Assembly (NCBI GenBank): GCA_018713145.1 | Contig: DVFP01000024.1 | Location: 39,973-103,972 of the forward strand | Length of the DNA stretch: 64,000 bases | Source of the DNA: Candidatus Scybalocola faecavium | GTDB lineage: Bacteria > Bacillota > Clostridia > Lachnospirales > Lachnospiraceae | Reading direction: 5' to 3' | Shown: positions 19,666-27,338 of the stretch, in pieces | How positions within the stretch are numbered: position 1 is the first letter of the stretch | Layout: every line of letters starts with the position of its first letter | Made by a program: the position numbers and the translations under genes | Notes under the pieces: model-generated | Told to the model about the DNA's origin: nothing | The model's input: only the letters and a program-made list of their open reading frames with translations | The model's database searches: none

Positions 19666-21001
19666 TAAAAATAAGCTTCTTGTGATTTCTTTGGATGCCC
19701 TTGGAGCGGAAGATGCTTCGTTTTTTGAAACACTTCCCAATTTCCAAAGGATTTTATCCGGCGGCGCCCGGTGCTTTAACGTGTCCTCGGTGTATCCGAG
19801 CCTGACTTATCCGGCCCACACAAGTATTGTGACCGGATGTTATCCAAGAAAGCACGGCATTGTAAATAATACCCGGTTCCAGTTCCGCAGAGAGTCTCCG
19901 GACTGGTTCTGGCAGAGAAAGTATATAAAGACCACCACCCTGTACGACCAGGTGCTTAAAGAGGGCGGGACTGTTGCTGCCTTTTTGTGGCCTGTGACTG
20001 CCCGCTCAAAGATCACCTGGAATGTGCCTGAGATTTTCGCCAACCGGCCCTGGGATAATCAGATCTTTACTTCCCTGCGCAACGGTTCCCCGGCTTTTCA
20101 GGCAGTGCTTCAGCAGCGTTTCGGCCATATCCGTCAGGGACGGCGTCAGCCGGCTCTGGACGATTTTGTAACCGAGTGTGTTAAGTATACTTTGGCGGTA
20201 AAGCGTCCGGATCTGACACTGGTCCATCTGACCGATGTGGATACCCAAAGGCATCTTCACGGAGTACGGGCTCCACAGGTGCGGGAGGCCATCCTGCGCC
20301 ATGACCGGCGGCTGGGAGGTATCCTGGATATTTTGGAGGAAAATGGCCTTATGGACCAGACCAATGTGGTCATTCTTGGAGATCATTATCAAAAAGATAC
20401 CTCTATGGCGATTCAGATGAATTACTGGCTGTGGCAAAAGGGCTGGCTGACCGTGCGGGCAGGACGCCTTCACCAGTGGCAGGTTTACTGCAAAAACTGT
20501 GACGGCAGTGCCTATGTATACATCCGCAAAGGCAGCGGCTATTTAAAGGACGCGGTGCGGGAGTTCCTTCGGGAGCTTGCGGCAGATGCGGACAGCGGCA
20601 TTGAGCAGCTTATTGAGGGCCGGGATGGGGCGGCTATGGGCGCGGATCCCCATTGCAGCTTTATGCTGGAGGCCAAAGATGGGTATTATTTCCAGGATGG
20701 CTTAAACGGTCCGTTTCTGTCTGTGGAAAATATGGATGGGATCACAGGCCCGGAACCGATGTATGCCACCCATGGTTACCTTCCCGGAAAGCCGGGCTAC
20801 CAGACGGTATTTATGGCTAAAGGTCCGGATGTTAAGGAAAATACAGACATTTTGTCTATGTGCCTGGTGGACGAAGGGCCTACCCTGGCCCGGCTGTTAG
20901 GCGTGACTCTGCCTGAGGCTGACGGCCGGGTCATCACAGCAATGTTAAAAGAAGCTGCGGAAAATATTTTGCTGGAGTGCCATGAAAAGCCACAGGAATA
21001 G
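19655..21001 (+). CDS. Alkaline phosphatase superfamily protein (nucleotide pyrophosphatase/phosphodiesterase-like)
   Basis: A 448-residue metal-dependent hydrolase. The pattern is that of type I phosphodiesterase/nucleotide pyrophosphatases: metal aspartate in LLVISLDALGAED, the nucleophile threonine region SVYPSLTYPAHTSIVTG, the metal-binding HLTDVDTQRHLHG, VVILGDHYQKDTSM (where GDHG is commoner) and the late histidine ATHGYLPG. There is no signal peptide, so it is probably cytoplasmic. It is translated from ATG 19655, inside the end of the phosphatase gene, behind GGAAGGAAAG. The substrate is unknown. Confidence 0.82.
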   Translation: MAINKNKLLVISLDALGAEDASFFETLPNFQRILSGGARCFNVSSVYPSLTYPAHTSIVTGCYPRKHGIVNNTRFQFRRESPDWFWQRKYIKTTTLYDQVLKEGGTVAAFLWPVTARSKITWNVPEIFANRPWDNQIFTSLRNGSPAFQAVLQQRFGHIRQGRRQPALDDFVTECVKYTLAVKRPDLTLVHLTDVDTQRHLHGVRAPQVREAILRHDRRLGGILDILEENGLMDQTNVVILGDHYQKDTSMAIQMNYWLWQKGWLTVRAGRLHQWQVYCKNCDGSAYVYIRKGSGYLKDAVREFLRELAADADSGIEQLIEGRDGAAMGADPHCSFMLEAKDGYYFQDGLNGPFLSVENMDGITGPEPMYATHGYLPGKPGYQTVFMAKGPDVKENTDILSMCLVDEGPTLARLLGVTLPEADGRVITAMLKEAAENILLECHEKPQE

Positions 21002-21075
21002 GGCACGGCATAAATAATGAAATCCCGCAAGGGGATACCTTTATGCCGTGATAAGGCACGGCATAAATAATGAAA
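21002..21075 (+). repeat. Short palindromic element (ATCCC-GGGGATACC family) with flanking 21-bp direct repeat
   Basis: Arms CACGGCATAAA (21004-21014) and TTTATGCCGTG (21040-21050) enclose the core AAATCCCGCAAGGGGATACC. The 21-bp stretch beginning GGCACGGCATAAATAATGAA at 21002-21022 is repeated exactly at 21055-21075, just before yqeY. The same core occurs at 48121-48275 (three times) and 61411-61455. Confidence 0.75.
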
Positions 21076-21087
21076 GGATATGATAAA

Positions 21088-21534
21088 ATGGCAAAGGTTG
21101 ATGTTGTGAGAGCTGCTATGGTGGCAGCTATGAAGAGCGGAGAGAAGGAGCGGAAAAATGCATTGTCCATGCTTTTATCTGCACTGAAAAATGCAACTAT
21201 TGATAAGCGGGATGATCTGACAGATGAAGAGTCAGATGCAGTGATCCGCAAGGAAATCAAACAGACACAGGAAACACTGGATACGACCCCGGCAGACCGG
21301 ACAGATATTATTGATCAGTGCCGTCTGCGTATTGCTGTGTATGAAGAGTTTGTTCCTAAAATGATGGAAGCCGATGAAATCGATCGGGTGATCGACAGTG
21401 TATTGGCGGAGCTGGGGATCAATCAGCCAACAGGAAAAGATAAAGGCCGGATCATGAAAACTTTGATGCCTAAGGTTAAGGGCAAGGCTGACGGCAAGCT
21501 GGTGAATGAACTGCTGACAAAACGGATGAGCTGA
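21088..21534 (+). CDS. yqeY: GatB/YqeY domain-containing protein
   Basis: A 148-residue cytoplasmic protein of the YqeY family, which is homologous to the tail domain of the amidotransferase subunit GatB that binds tRNA. Recognisable segments are KERKNALSMLLSALKNA, DLTDEESDAVIRKEIKQTQE and the C-terminal DKGRIMKTLMPKVKGKADG, KLVNELL. Its exact role is not established; a part in tRNA-linked metabolism is assumed. ATG 21088 is preferred over ATG 21070 because AAAGGA lies at the right distance before it. Confidence 0.88.
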   Translation: MAKVDVVRAAMVAAMKSGEKERKNALSMLLSALKNATIDKRDDLTDEESDAVIRKEIKQTQETLDTTPADRTDIIDQCRLRIAVYEEFVPKMMEADEIDRVIDSVLAELGINQPTGKDKGRIMKTLMPKVKGKADGKLVNELLTKRMS

Positions 21535-21642
21535 TTGGCAGGGGATCCCAGGCTCTCTTTTCTGTACCGGCAAATATGAGAGTTTCCGGGGCCTGTGAAT
21601 TATAAGTGTGCCTGAATCGTTGGAATTTGCTTGAAAATTTTG

Positions 21643-21670
21643 TAGACACATCTTTATTTTATGTTATAAT
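21643..21670 (+). promoter_or_regulatory. Promoter of the decarboxylase beta/gamma transcription unit
   Basis: TAGACA (21643-21648), 16 bp, TATAAT (21665-21670). The predicted transcript starts about 50 bases before the riboswitch. Confidence 0.55.
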
Positions 21671-21723
21671 TGACATGTAATGCTTTGGTGTCAAATATTT
21701 TTTGATACTATGATGCGAATTCC

Positions 21724-21866
21724 GTAATAAAAGGGAGTAGCCGCCATAACAGAAAGCTTATGGATTTTCAGGCGTCAGTACGATAGGAATATCCGCCTGC
21801 AAGTTGAAATGGCAAGACTTTTATTACAGATGGACAGCGAGTCTGTCTGTAATAAAAGTCTTTTGT
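21724..21866 (+). promoter_or_regulatory. yybP-ykoY family (Mn2+) riboswitch with terminator platform
   Basis: The conserved AAAGGGAGTAGC (21730-21741) and GGCAAGACTTT (21811-21821) of this class are present. P1 is a 10-bp helix, GTAATAAAAG (21724-21733) with CTTTTATTAC (21818-21827). Inner helices are CCATAA/TTATGG (21744-21749, 21758-21763) and CAGGCG/CGCCTG (21769-21774, 21794-21799). The 3' P1 strand is also the left arm of a 16-bp terminator stem (21815-21830 with 21846-21861, then TTT), so ligand-bound P1 would block termination. By family knowledge the ligand is Mn2+ and the effect is activation. Confidence 0.8.
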
Positions 21867-21969
21867 TATCTTTGCAGAAATTTCTACAAGACCATTACTG
21901 TGTCCGGATGAATCCCATGGCTTCCGTCTGCTACAGCGGCAAAAAACAAATGAAAGGGTGTTTTTATCT

Positions 21970-23106
21970 ATGGAGTTTCTTTTGGACGGCATCCGGGCTG
22001 TTACCTGGCAGCAGGGTGTTATGTATCTTGTAGGAATTCTTCTCATTTGGCTTGCCATTAAAAAAGACTGCGAGCCAACTTTGCTCCTGCCTATGGGCTT
22101 TGGTGCGATCCTGGTCAACCTGCCGTTTACCGGAGTGTTAAACCAGGTAATGTCTGGCGTAGGAGAGACTAACGGTATCATCGAGTGGCTGTTTGATATT
22201 GGTATTGAAGCATCAGAGGCGCTGCCGACACTTCTGTTTATCGGTATTGGAGCTATGATCGATTTTGGGCCTCTTCTGGCAAATCCGGTTATGTTCCTGT
22301 TTGGCGCTGCAGCTCAGTTTGGTATCTTTTTCGCCATCAGTGCTGCTTCTTTAATGGGCTTTAACTTGGCAGATGCAGCTTCTGCCGGTATTATCGGCGC
22401 CGCAGATGGTCCGACAGCCATTCTTGTATCTCAGGTGCTGGATTCCAGCTATGTGGGCGCAATTGCAGTGGCGGCTTATTCCTATATGGCGTTAGTACCT
22501 ATTATCCAGCCGCTGGTTATCAAGGCGATGACTACAAAGAAGGAACGTCGGATCCATATGGAATATCATCCGGCGCAGGTGACAAAAGCTGTCCGGATCG
22601 CGTTCCCTATTATCGTAACAATCATCGTAGGCTTTGTAGCACCTTCCTCGATCGCCCTGGTAGGTTTCTTAATGTTTGGTAACCTGCTGAGAGAGTGCGG
22701 TGTACTGGGAACTTTATCAGATACGGCCCAGAATACTTTGACCAACCTGATCACACTGCTTCTGGGAATTACTATTTCCTTTAGTATGCGTGCGGAAGCT
22801 TTCGTTGACGTTCGTACACTTTTGATCATGTGCATTGGTCTTTTGGCATTTATTTTTGATACTGTAGGCGGTGTGCTCCTGGCTAAGATCCTGAACCTGT
22901 TTAGAAAGAACAAGATCAACCCAATGGTAGGTGCTGCCGGAATCTCCGCGTTCCCAATGGCTTCCCGTGTTGTCCAGAAGCTGGCCAATGAAGAAGAAAA
23001 GGGAAATATTATCCTGATGCATGCTGCCGGAGCAAATGTATCCGGTCAGATCGCTTCAGTTATTGCCGGCGGTCTTGTTATCCAGGTCGTTACAAGTTAT
23101 CTTTGA
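21970..23106 (+). CDS. Sodium ion-translocating decarboxylase, beta subunit
   Basis: A 378-residue membrane protein with about nine to eleven hydrophobic segments, the OadB/GcdB/MmdB family. This subunit decarboxylates the carboxybiotin carried by the alpha or biotin subunit and pumps Na+ out. Family segments seen include PLLANPVMFLFGAAAQFGIF and the highly conserved DAASAGIIGAADGPTAI near residue 135. ATG 21970 is chosen over a GTG at 21958. A gamma-like gene follows 22 bases later, but no alpha or biotin carrier gene is in the window, so the substrate (oxaloacetate, glutaconyl-CoA or methylmalonyl-CoA) is open. A Mn2+ riboswitch lies in its leader. Confidence 0.9.
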   Translation: MEFLLDGIRAVTWQQGVMYLVGILLIWLAIKKDCEPTLLLPMGFGAILVNLPFTGVLNQVMSGVGETNGIIEWLFDIGIEASEALPTLLFIGIGAMIDFGPLLANPVMFLFGAAAQFGIFFAISAASLMGFNLADAASAGIIGAADGPTAILVSQVLDSSYVGAIAVAAYSYMALVPIIQPLVIKAMTTKKERRIHMEYHPAQVTKAVRIAFPIIVTIIVGFVAPSSIALVGFLMFGNLLRECGVLGTLSDTAQNTLTNLITLLLGITISFSMRAEAFVDVRTLLIMCIGLLAFIFDTVGGVLLAKILNLFRKNKINPMVGAAGISAFPMASRVVQKLANEEEKGNIILMHAAGANVSGQIASVIAGGLVIQVVTSYL

Positions 23107-23128
23107 TTGAAGGGAAGGTTTTAGATAT

Positions 23129-23293
23129 ATGAGTACGATGGAAAATTTTATAATTTCACTGGAAATTATGGGAAAAGGCATGGGTGGAATCTTTGTTGCC
23201 ATTATTTTGATCATGATCATTGTATGGGCGCTGGGGAAATTTTCAGCATCCTCCGCTAAAAAGAAGAACGAGGAAGAAAACCGGATGCCATAA
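23129..23293 (+). CDS. Small membrane protein, OadG-like gamma subunit of the decarboxylase
   Basis: A 54-residue protein. ATG 23129 has GAAGGGAAGG about ten bases upstream. It has one transmembrane segment (about residues 17-36, GMGGIFVAIILIMIIVWALG) followed by a charged tail with KKKNEEEN. Size, topology and position directly after a decarboxylase beta subunit match the small gamma (OadG) subunit that anchors the complex in the membrane. Sequence similarity in so short a protein is weak, so the call rests mainly on context. Confidence 0.7.
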   Translation: MSTMENFIISLEIMGKGMGGIFVAIILIMIIVWALGKFSASSAKKKNEEENRMP

Positions 23294-23303
23294 TGAAAAT
23301 ATA

Positions 23304-23345
23304 ACAGCTCAGGACGGCGGAAGAAGATGCGCCGTCCTGAGCTGT
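23304..23345 (+). terminator. Strong 16-bp hairpin after the gamma-like gene
   Basis: ACAGCTCAGGACGGCG (23304-23319) pairs perfectly with 23330-23345. It lacks a T tract, so it may act as an mRNA 3'-end stabiliser before the true terminator at 23355-23423. Confidence 0.6.
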
Positions 23346-23354
23346 ATGTAACTG

Positions 23355-23423
23355 GAAAAATCCCCGCAGTGAGCCGGGATGGAAGTTCATCCATCGCTGG
23401 CGGTATACTGTGGGGATTTTTGT
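23355..23423 (+). terminator. Nested-hairpin terminator
   Basis: AAAAATCCCCGCAGT pairs with ACTGTGGGGATTTTT around an inner hairpin (GGATG...CATCC), ending in TTTTTG. Confidence 0.6.
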
Positions 23424-23516
23424 TTCCTTTATTTTTTATACTGGAGAAAAGTATTCGCTGTCGCGGCTGGTGTAGTTTGCCACTACATCATCAAGTGGTT
23501 AGACGGCGATAAGTAG
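23424..23516 (+). pseudogene. Remnant of a small hydrophobic peptide gene (AGVVCHYIIKWLDG type)
   Basis: Reading up to TAG 23514-23516 gives ...RKVFAVAAGVVCHYIIKWLDGDK. I recall short, one-helix peptides ending in CHYIIKWLDG as common, unannotated small genes in Clostridia, usually followed by a strong terminator as here (23559-23594). The expected ATG with a ribosome site just before the hydrophobic part is missing: TGGAGAAAA is present but the next codons are GTATTC. The only in-frame ATG, at 23379, lies inside the preceding terminator. It is therefore called a decayed copy, or a gene with an unusual start. Confidence 0.45.
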
Positions 23517-23558
23517 TCGGTAACTAGCCCCGGCCTGTTCCCCCGAATAACGGAAAAG

Positions 23559-23594
23559 AAGCCCCCAGAGCTGCAACTCTGGGGGCTTCGTCTT
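23559..23594. terminator. Bidirectional-type hairpin after the small peptide remnant
   Basis: AAGCCCCCAGAG pairs perfectly with CTCTGGGGGCTT around a short loop (about 12 bp). The gap up to 23720 holds nothing else that I recognise. Confidence 0.7.
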
Positions 23595-23720
23595 GTCGTC
23601 CTACATGGACTTATCTTATCTTTTTGCCTACTGGCATTATAGCATAGTTGGATAAGGTGGCGGCCGAAAATATTTGTTTGATACGCTTCAAGCTGAATAT
23701 CCAAACTTTGTCCCAGCCGC

Positions 23721-25508
23721 CTAGTCAAAATTCTGATTCGCAAACTGAGAGTGATACAGCTTCTCATAGGCGCCTTTCCGTGCCAGTAATTCTTCATGAG
23801 TTCCCTGTTCGATAATATCACCATTATTGACCACCAGGATCAGATCCGCATTGCGGATGGTGGATAAGCGATGGGCAATAACAAAAGAGGTACGGCCGGC
23901 CATGACTTTTTGCATGGCTTCCTGGAGCATCCGCTCCAGACGGGTATCTACAGAGGATGTAGCCTCATCCAGTACCAGGATCCGGGGATCTTTAATAATG
24001 GCTCTTGCAATGGTAAGAAGCTGTTTTTCTCCCTGGGAAATGTTGTTGGCCTCCTCGTTGATCATGGAATCATAGCCATGACTTAAAGTCCTTATGTAGT
24101 GATGGACATTGGCCATTTTGGCAGCATCTACGACTTGGTCTTTGCGGGCATCCAGACGGCCGTAGCGGATATTGTCAAAAATTGTTCCGTTAAACAGCCA
24201 GGTATCCTGAAGCACCAGAGAGAACAGACGGCGCAGGTCTTCACGGTCCATGTCTCGAATATCAATGCCGTCAATTTTAATAGAGCCGCCTTTAACATCA
24301 TAAAAACGGAGCAGCAGGTTCATTAAAGTCGTTTTTCCGGCGCCTGTAGGTCCTACGATGGCTACCATTTGGCCAGGCTCCACCTGGAAGTTTACGTCAT
24401 GCATTAAAAGCTCGTCCTCATAGCCGAACTGGACATGCTCAAAGGTAACTCTGCCCTGGATCTTTTCTGTGTCCACGGCAGTATTTCCCCGGCGTACTTC
24501 TTCCTGGGCATTAAGCAGGGAAAAGATCCGGCTCATGGCGGAAAAAGCGGACTGCACCTGAGCGGAAAGCTGGGATACCTGAGACAGAGGATCATTGATC
24601 TGCCAGATATACCGGATAAAGGCCTGGAGATTTCCCAAGGTAATGGTTCCGCCAATAACAAAGATACACCCTACTACTGCGATCGTACCTACCGTAAGAT
24701 AGGTGATCAGTGACACAAAAGGAGAGATCAGGGAGGAGACAAACTGGGCCCGGAAAGCAGACTGAGCCATGTTCTCATTGACATCGGTAAATTTTCTGAT
24801 AGAATCCTTCTGCTTGTTAAACAGCAGGATTTCATTAAATCCTCCGTAAAGCTCTGTAATAGTCCCGTTTAAGTCACCGATGGCTTTTTGCTGGGCGTCA
24901 AATAATTTTTGAGAGCGCTTTACAAAAAATCGGGTCACCAGGATGGACAGAGGGATAATGATTAATGCAATAAGCGTCATCCACACATTCACATACAGCA
25001 TCATGGCAATAACGAAAATAAAAGTAAGCACTGCGGCAAATACCCGTGTCAGGGTTTGCTGAAGGGCGTTGCTTAAGGTATCTACGTCATTGGTCACGGT
25101 ACTTAAAAGATCGCCGAAAGCGTGATCGTCAAAATATTTCACCGGAAGCCGCTGGATCTTTTTCTGAAGGGCATTTCTTATATCATGCATGGTCTGCTGG
25201 ATAGCATCGGTCAGGAAAAAGGAGGTTAGCAGCTGGGATACGGTTTTGATCAAGTACAGCACTACCAGAATCCCAATAGTCCTAAGGATCACATCAAAGT
25301 GAACATGGGCATCGGGAACATTTTGGACCATAGCCATGGCATCTTCTGATAACTGGGTGGTGATCTTTCCCTCCATTAAAGGATTAATGGCAAAGGTAAG
25401 ATTAGCCACAACGACCATAAGCAGGGCAATGGTCAGCTTAAAACGATAGGGTTTGACATATTTTAAAAGCTCTTTAATACAGGTTCTAAAATTCATTTTA
25501 TTATTCAT
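23721..25508 (-). CDS. ABC exporter, fused membrane and ATPase subunit (second half of a heterodimer)
   Basis: A 595-residue exporter half: six transmembrane helices (about residues 15-330) followed by a nucleotide-binding domain. Walker A GPTGAGKTT and Walker B ILVLDEATSSVD with the catalytic Glu are intact, but the signature reads NISQGEKQ in place of LSGGQ. This is the complement of its neighbour, which has an intact signature and a defective Walker B. Together they would form one competent and one degenerate ATP site, as in BmrCD, LmrCD or TM287/288 exporters. ATG 25508 has GGAGGAAATGCAGT before it and overlaps the stop of the partner gene. Multidrug or lipid export is the usual role. Confidence 0.9.
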   Translation of the reverse strand: MNNKMNFRTCIKELLKYVKPYRFKLTIALLMVVVANLTFAINPLMEGKITTQLSEDAMAMVQNVPDAHVHFDVILRTIGILVVLYLIKTVSQLLTSFFLTDAIQQTMHDIRNALQKKIQRLPVKYFDDHAFGDLLSTVTNDVDTLSNALQQTLTRVFAAVLTFIFVIAMMLYVNVWMTLIALIIIPLSILVTRFFVKRSQKLFDAQQKAIGDLNGTITELYGGFNEILLFNKQKDSIRKFTDVNENMAQSAFRAQFVSSLISPFVSLITYLTVGTIAVVGCIFVIGGTITLGNLQAFIRYIWQINDPLSQVSQLSAQVQSAFSAMSRIFSLLNAQEEVRRGNTAVDTEKIQGRVTFEHVQFGYEDELLMHDVNFQVEPGQMVAIVGPTGAGKTTLMNLLLRFYDVKGGSIKIDGIDIRDMDREDLRRLFSLVLQDTWLFNGTIFDNIRYGRLDARKDQVVDAAKMANVHHYIRTLSHGYDSMINEEANNISQGEKQLLTIARAIIKDPRILVLDEATSSVDTRLERMLQEAMQKVMAGRTSFVIAHRLSTIRNADLILVVNNGDIIEQGTHEELLARKGAYEKLYHSQFANQNFD

Positions 25509-27237
25509 ACTGCATTTCCTCCTCACTCAGCTGAGAAGCTGCAATTTCATAATAAACCGGACATGACTTTAAAAGCTCTTTGTGTGTGCCCATTCCGGCG
25601 ATCTTTCCTTCATTTAAGACAATGATCTTGTCTGCATCCATAATCGTGGATACACGCTGAGCCACAATGAGGACAATAGCATTTCCAACTTCGCTTTTGA
25701 GGGCTTTTCTTAAGGCTGCATCTGTCTTAAAGTCCAGGGCGGAGAAGGAATCGTCATAAATATAGATTTCCGGTCTGCGCACCAGTGCCCGGGCGATGGA
25801 AAGACGCTGCTTCTGGCCGCCGGAAACATTAGTGGCCCCTTCCACAATACGCTCATCAAAGCCGTGAGACTTTTCCATGATAAAGTCATAGGCCTGAGCA
25901 ACCTTGGCCGCATGGATGATCTCGTCCATAGATGCGTCCGGTTTACCAAAACGGATATTATCGGCAATCGAACCGGAGAACAGGTTGGCCTTTTGAGGAA
26001 CAAACCCGATCTTATCCCGAAGCCTGTGAACATCCATGGAGGCAATATCCTGCCCGTCAATGAGGATCTTTCCGGCGGCTGCGTCATAAAATCTTGGGAT
26101 CAGATGGATCAGGGTACTTTTTCCTGAACCGGTGCTTCCGATAAATGCAACCGTTTCCCCGGATTTGGCAGTAAAGGAAATATTTTTCAGCACTGCTTCG
26201 TCTCCGTCCGGATAAACAAAGTCAACATTTTCAAAGGCAATGCTGTGTTCCTCGGTCTTTATAGGCATTTTTGGATGGGCCGGGTTAGTAATACCGGGTT
26301 CTGTATTTAAGACCGCCAGGATACGTTTGGCGGAAATATTTGCCCGGGGATACATCATAAATACCATGCAAAACAGCATAACAGAAAGCATGGCGTGGAA
26401 CAGATAGTCCATAAAAGCCACCAGCTTGCCCACCTGAAGGGTCTGATCATTGATCATTACGCTGGCAGTAAAATAAATGCACAAAGCCGCAATATTCATA
26501 AGAAAGAAAAATACCGGTTCTGTGGCAGACATCAGCTTAAATAAATTTTTTGACTGTTTCATAAAATTGGTATTTTCCTTGTCAAAGCGCTGGCTTTCGT
26601 AGGCATCATTATTAAAGGAACGGATGACCCGTATGCCGGTTAAATTTTCCCTGAAAATACGGTTGATTGAATCCAGGGATTTTTGCTGCCGGTCACTGAT
26701 GGGACCGGAGATCTTTCCCACGATCAAAACCCCGGCAACGATAATAGGCACGGTGGCCACAATGATCAGGGACAGATTTAAAGACGCCCGAATGGTCAGC
26801 GTAAAGCTGATAATGACCATAATGGGCGTCAGCAGGGCAGTCCTTAAGATCACATTTAAAAACATCATGATCTGAAAGGCATCATTGTTTGTCCGGGTGA
26901 TCAGGGATGATACGCCGAACTGGTTCATTTCATGGTGAGATAAAGACTGGACCTTTTTAAAAACATCACCGCGAATATCCCTTGTAACTGAGGAAGAGAT
27001 TTTGGCGCAGCAAAATCCCAGGAGAATGGTTCCGCATACACCGATCACTGCGATCAGGGCAATCAAAAGTCCCATGCGTATAAGATAACCGGTATCCTGG
27101 TTCATGACTCCGGTATCGATCATATCGGATACAATGGTGGGAATACCCAGCTCTACCAGGGCAAAGCCAAAAATCGCAATGATGTTTAAAACAAGGAGGC
27201 CTTTATAACGCTTCAGATAGTGAAGGATTAACTTCAT
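25501..27237 (-). CDS. ABC exporter, fused membrane and ATPase subunit (first half of a heterodimer)
   Basis: A 578-residue exporter half, first gene of the pair. Six transmembrane helices precede a nucleotide-binding domain with Walker A GSTGSGKST and an intact signature VSGGQKQRLSIARAL. Walker B ends IYIYDDSFSALD, with Asp at the position of the catalytic Glu, the degenerate site typical of heterodimeric exporters. ATG 27237 follows GGGAGTGTATT; an in-frame ATG at 27285 would lie within the promoter. The promoter at 27291-27321 has the geometry of MerR-controlled promoters, and a MerR gene is divergent, so drug-inducible export is inferred. Confidence 0.9.
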   Translation of the reverse strand: MKLILHYLKRYKGLLVLNIIAIFGFALVELGIPTIVSDMIDTGVMNQDTGYLIRMGLLIALIAVIGVCGTILLGFCCAKISSSVTRDIRGDVFKKVQSLSHHEMNQFGVSSLITRTNNDAFQIMMFLNVILRTALLTPIMVIISFTLTIRASLNLSLIIVATVPIIVAGVLIVGKISGPISDRQQKSLDSINRIFRENLTGIRVIRSFNNDAYESQRFDKENTNFMKQSKNLFKLMSATEPVFFFLMNIAALCIYFTASVMINDQTLQVGKLVAFMDYLFHAMLSVMLFCMVFMMYPRANISAKRILAVLNTEPGITNPAHPKMPIKTEEHSIAFENVDFVYPDGDEAVLKNISFTAKSGETVAFIGSTGSGKSTLIHLIPRFYDAAAGKILIDGQDIASMDVHRLRDKIGFVPQKANLFSGSIADNIRFGKPDASMDEIIHAAKVAQAYDFIMEKSHGFDERIVEGATNVSGGQKQRLSIARALVRRPEIYIYDDSFSALDFKTDAALRKALKSEVGNAIVLIVAQRVSTIMDADKIIVLNEGKIAGMGTHKELLKSCPVYYEIAASQLSEEEMQYE

Positions 27238-27290
27238 AATACACTCCCTCCAAAGCTGATGCATATTGACAATTTTTTGCCACATCCCTT

Positions 27291-27321
27291 AGAATAAACT
27301 ATAAAGTAACTTGAAGGTCAA
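27291..27321 (-). promoter_or_regulatory. MerR-type promoter (19-bp spacer) of the ABC exporter operon
   Basis: On the minus strand TTGACC (27316-27321) and TATTCT (27291-27296) are separated by 19 bp. The spacer and -35 hold the imperfect dyad ACCTTCAAGT-ACTTTATAGT, as bound by TipA/BmrR/Mta-like regulators. The over-long spacer is the hallmark of MerR activation by DNA untwisting. Confidence 0.75.
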
Positions 27322-27338
27322 TAGGGGGAATGAAAAAA

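Noticed and set aside
23304..23345. Intrinsic terminator directly after the gamma-like gene.
   Set aside because: The stem is perfect but has no T tract; the next hairpin (23355-23423) has one and is the better terminator.
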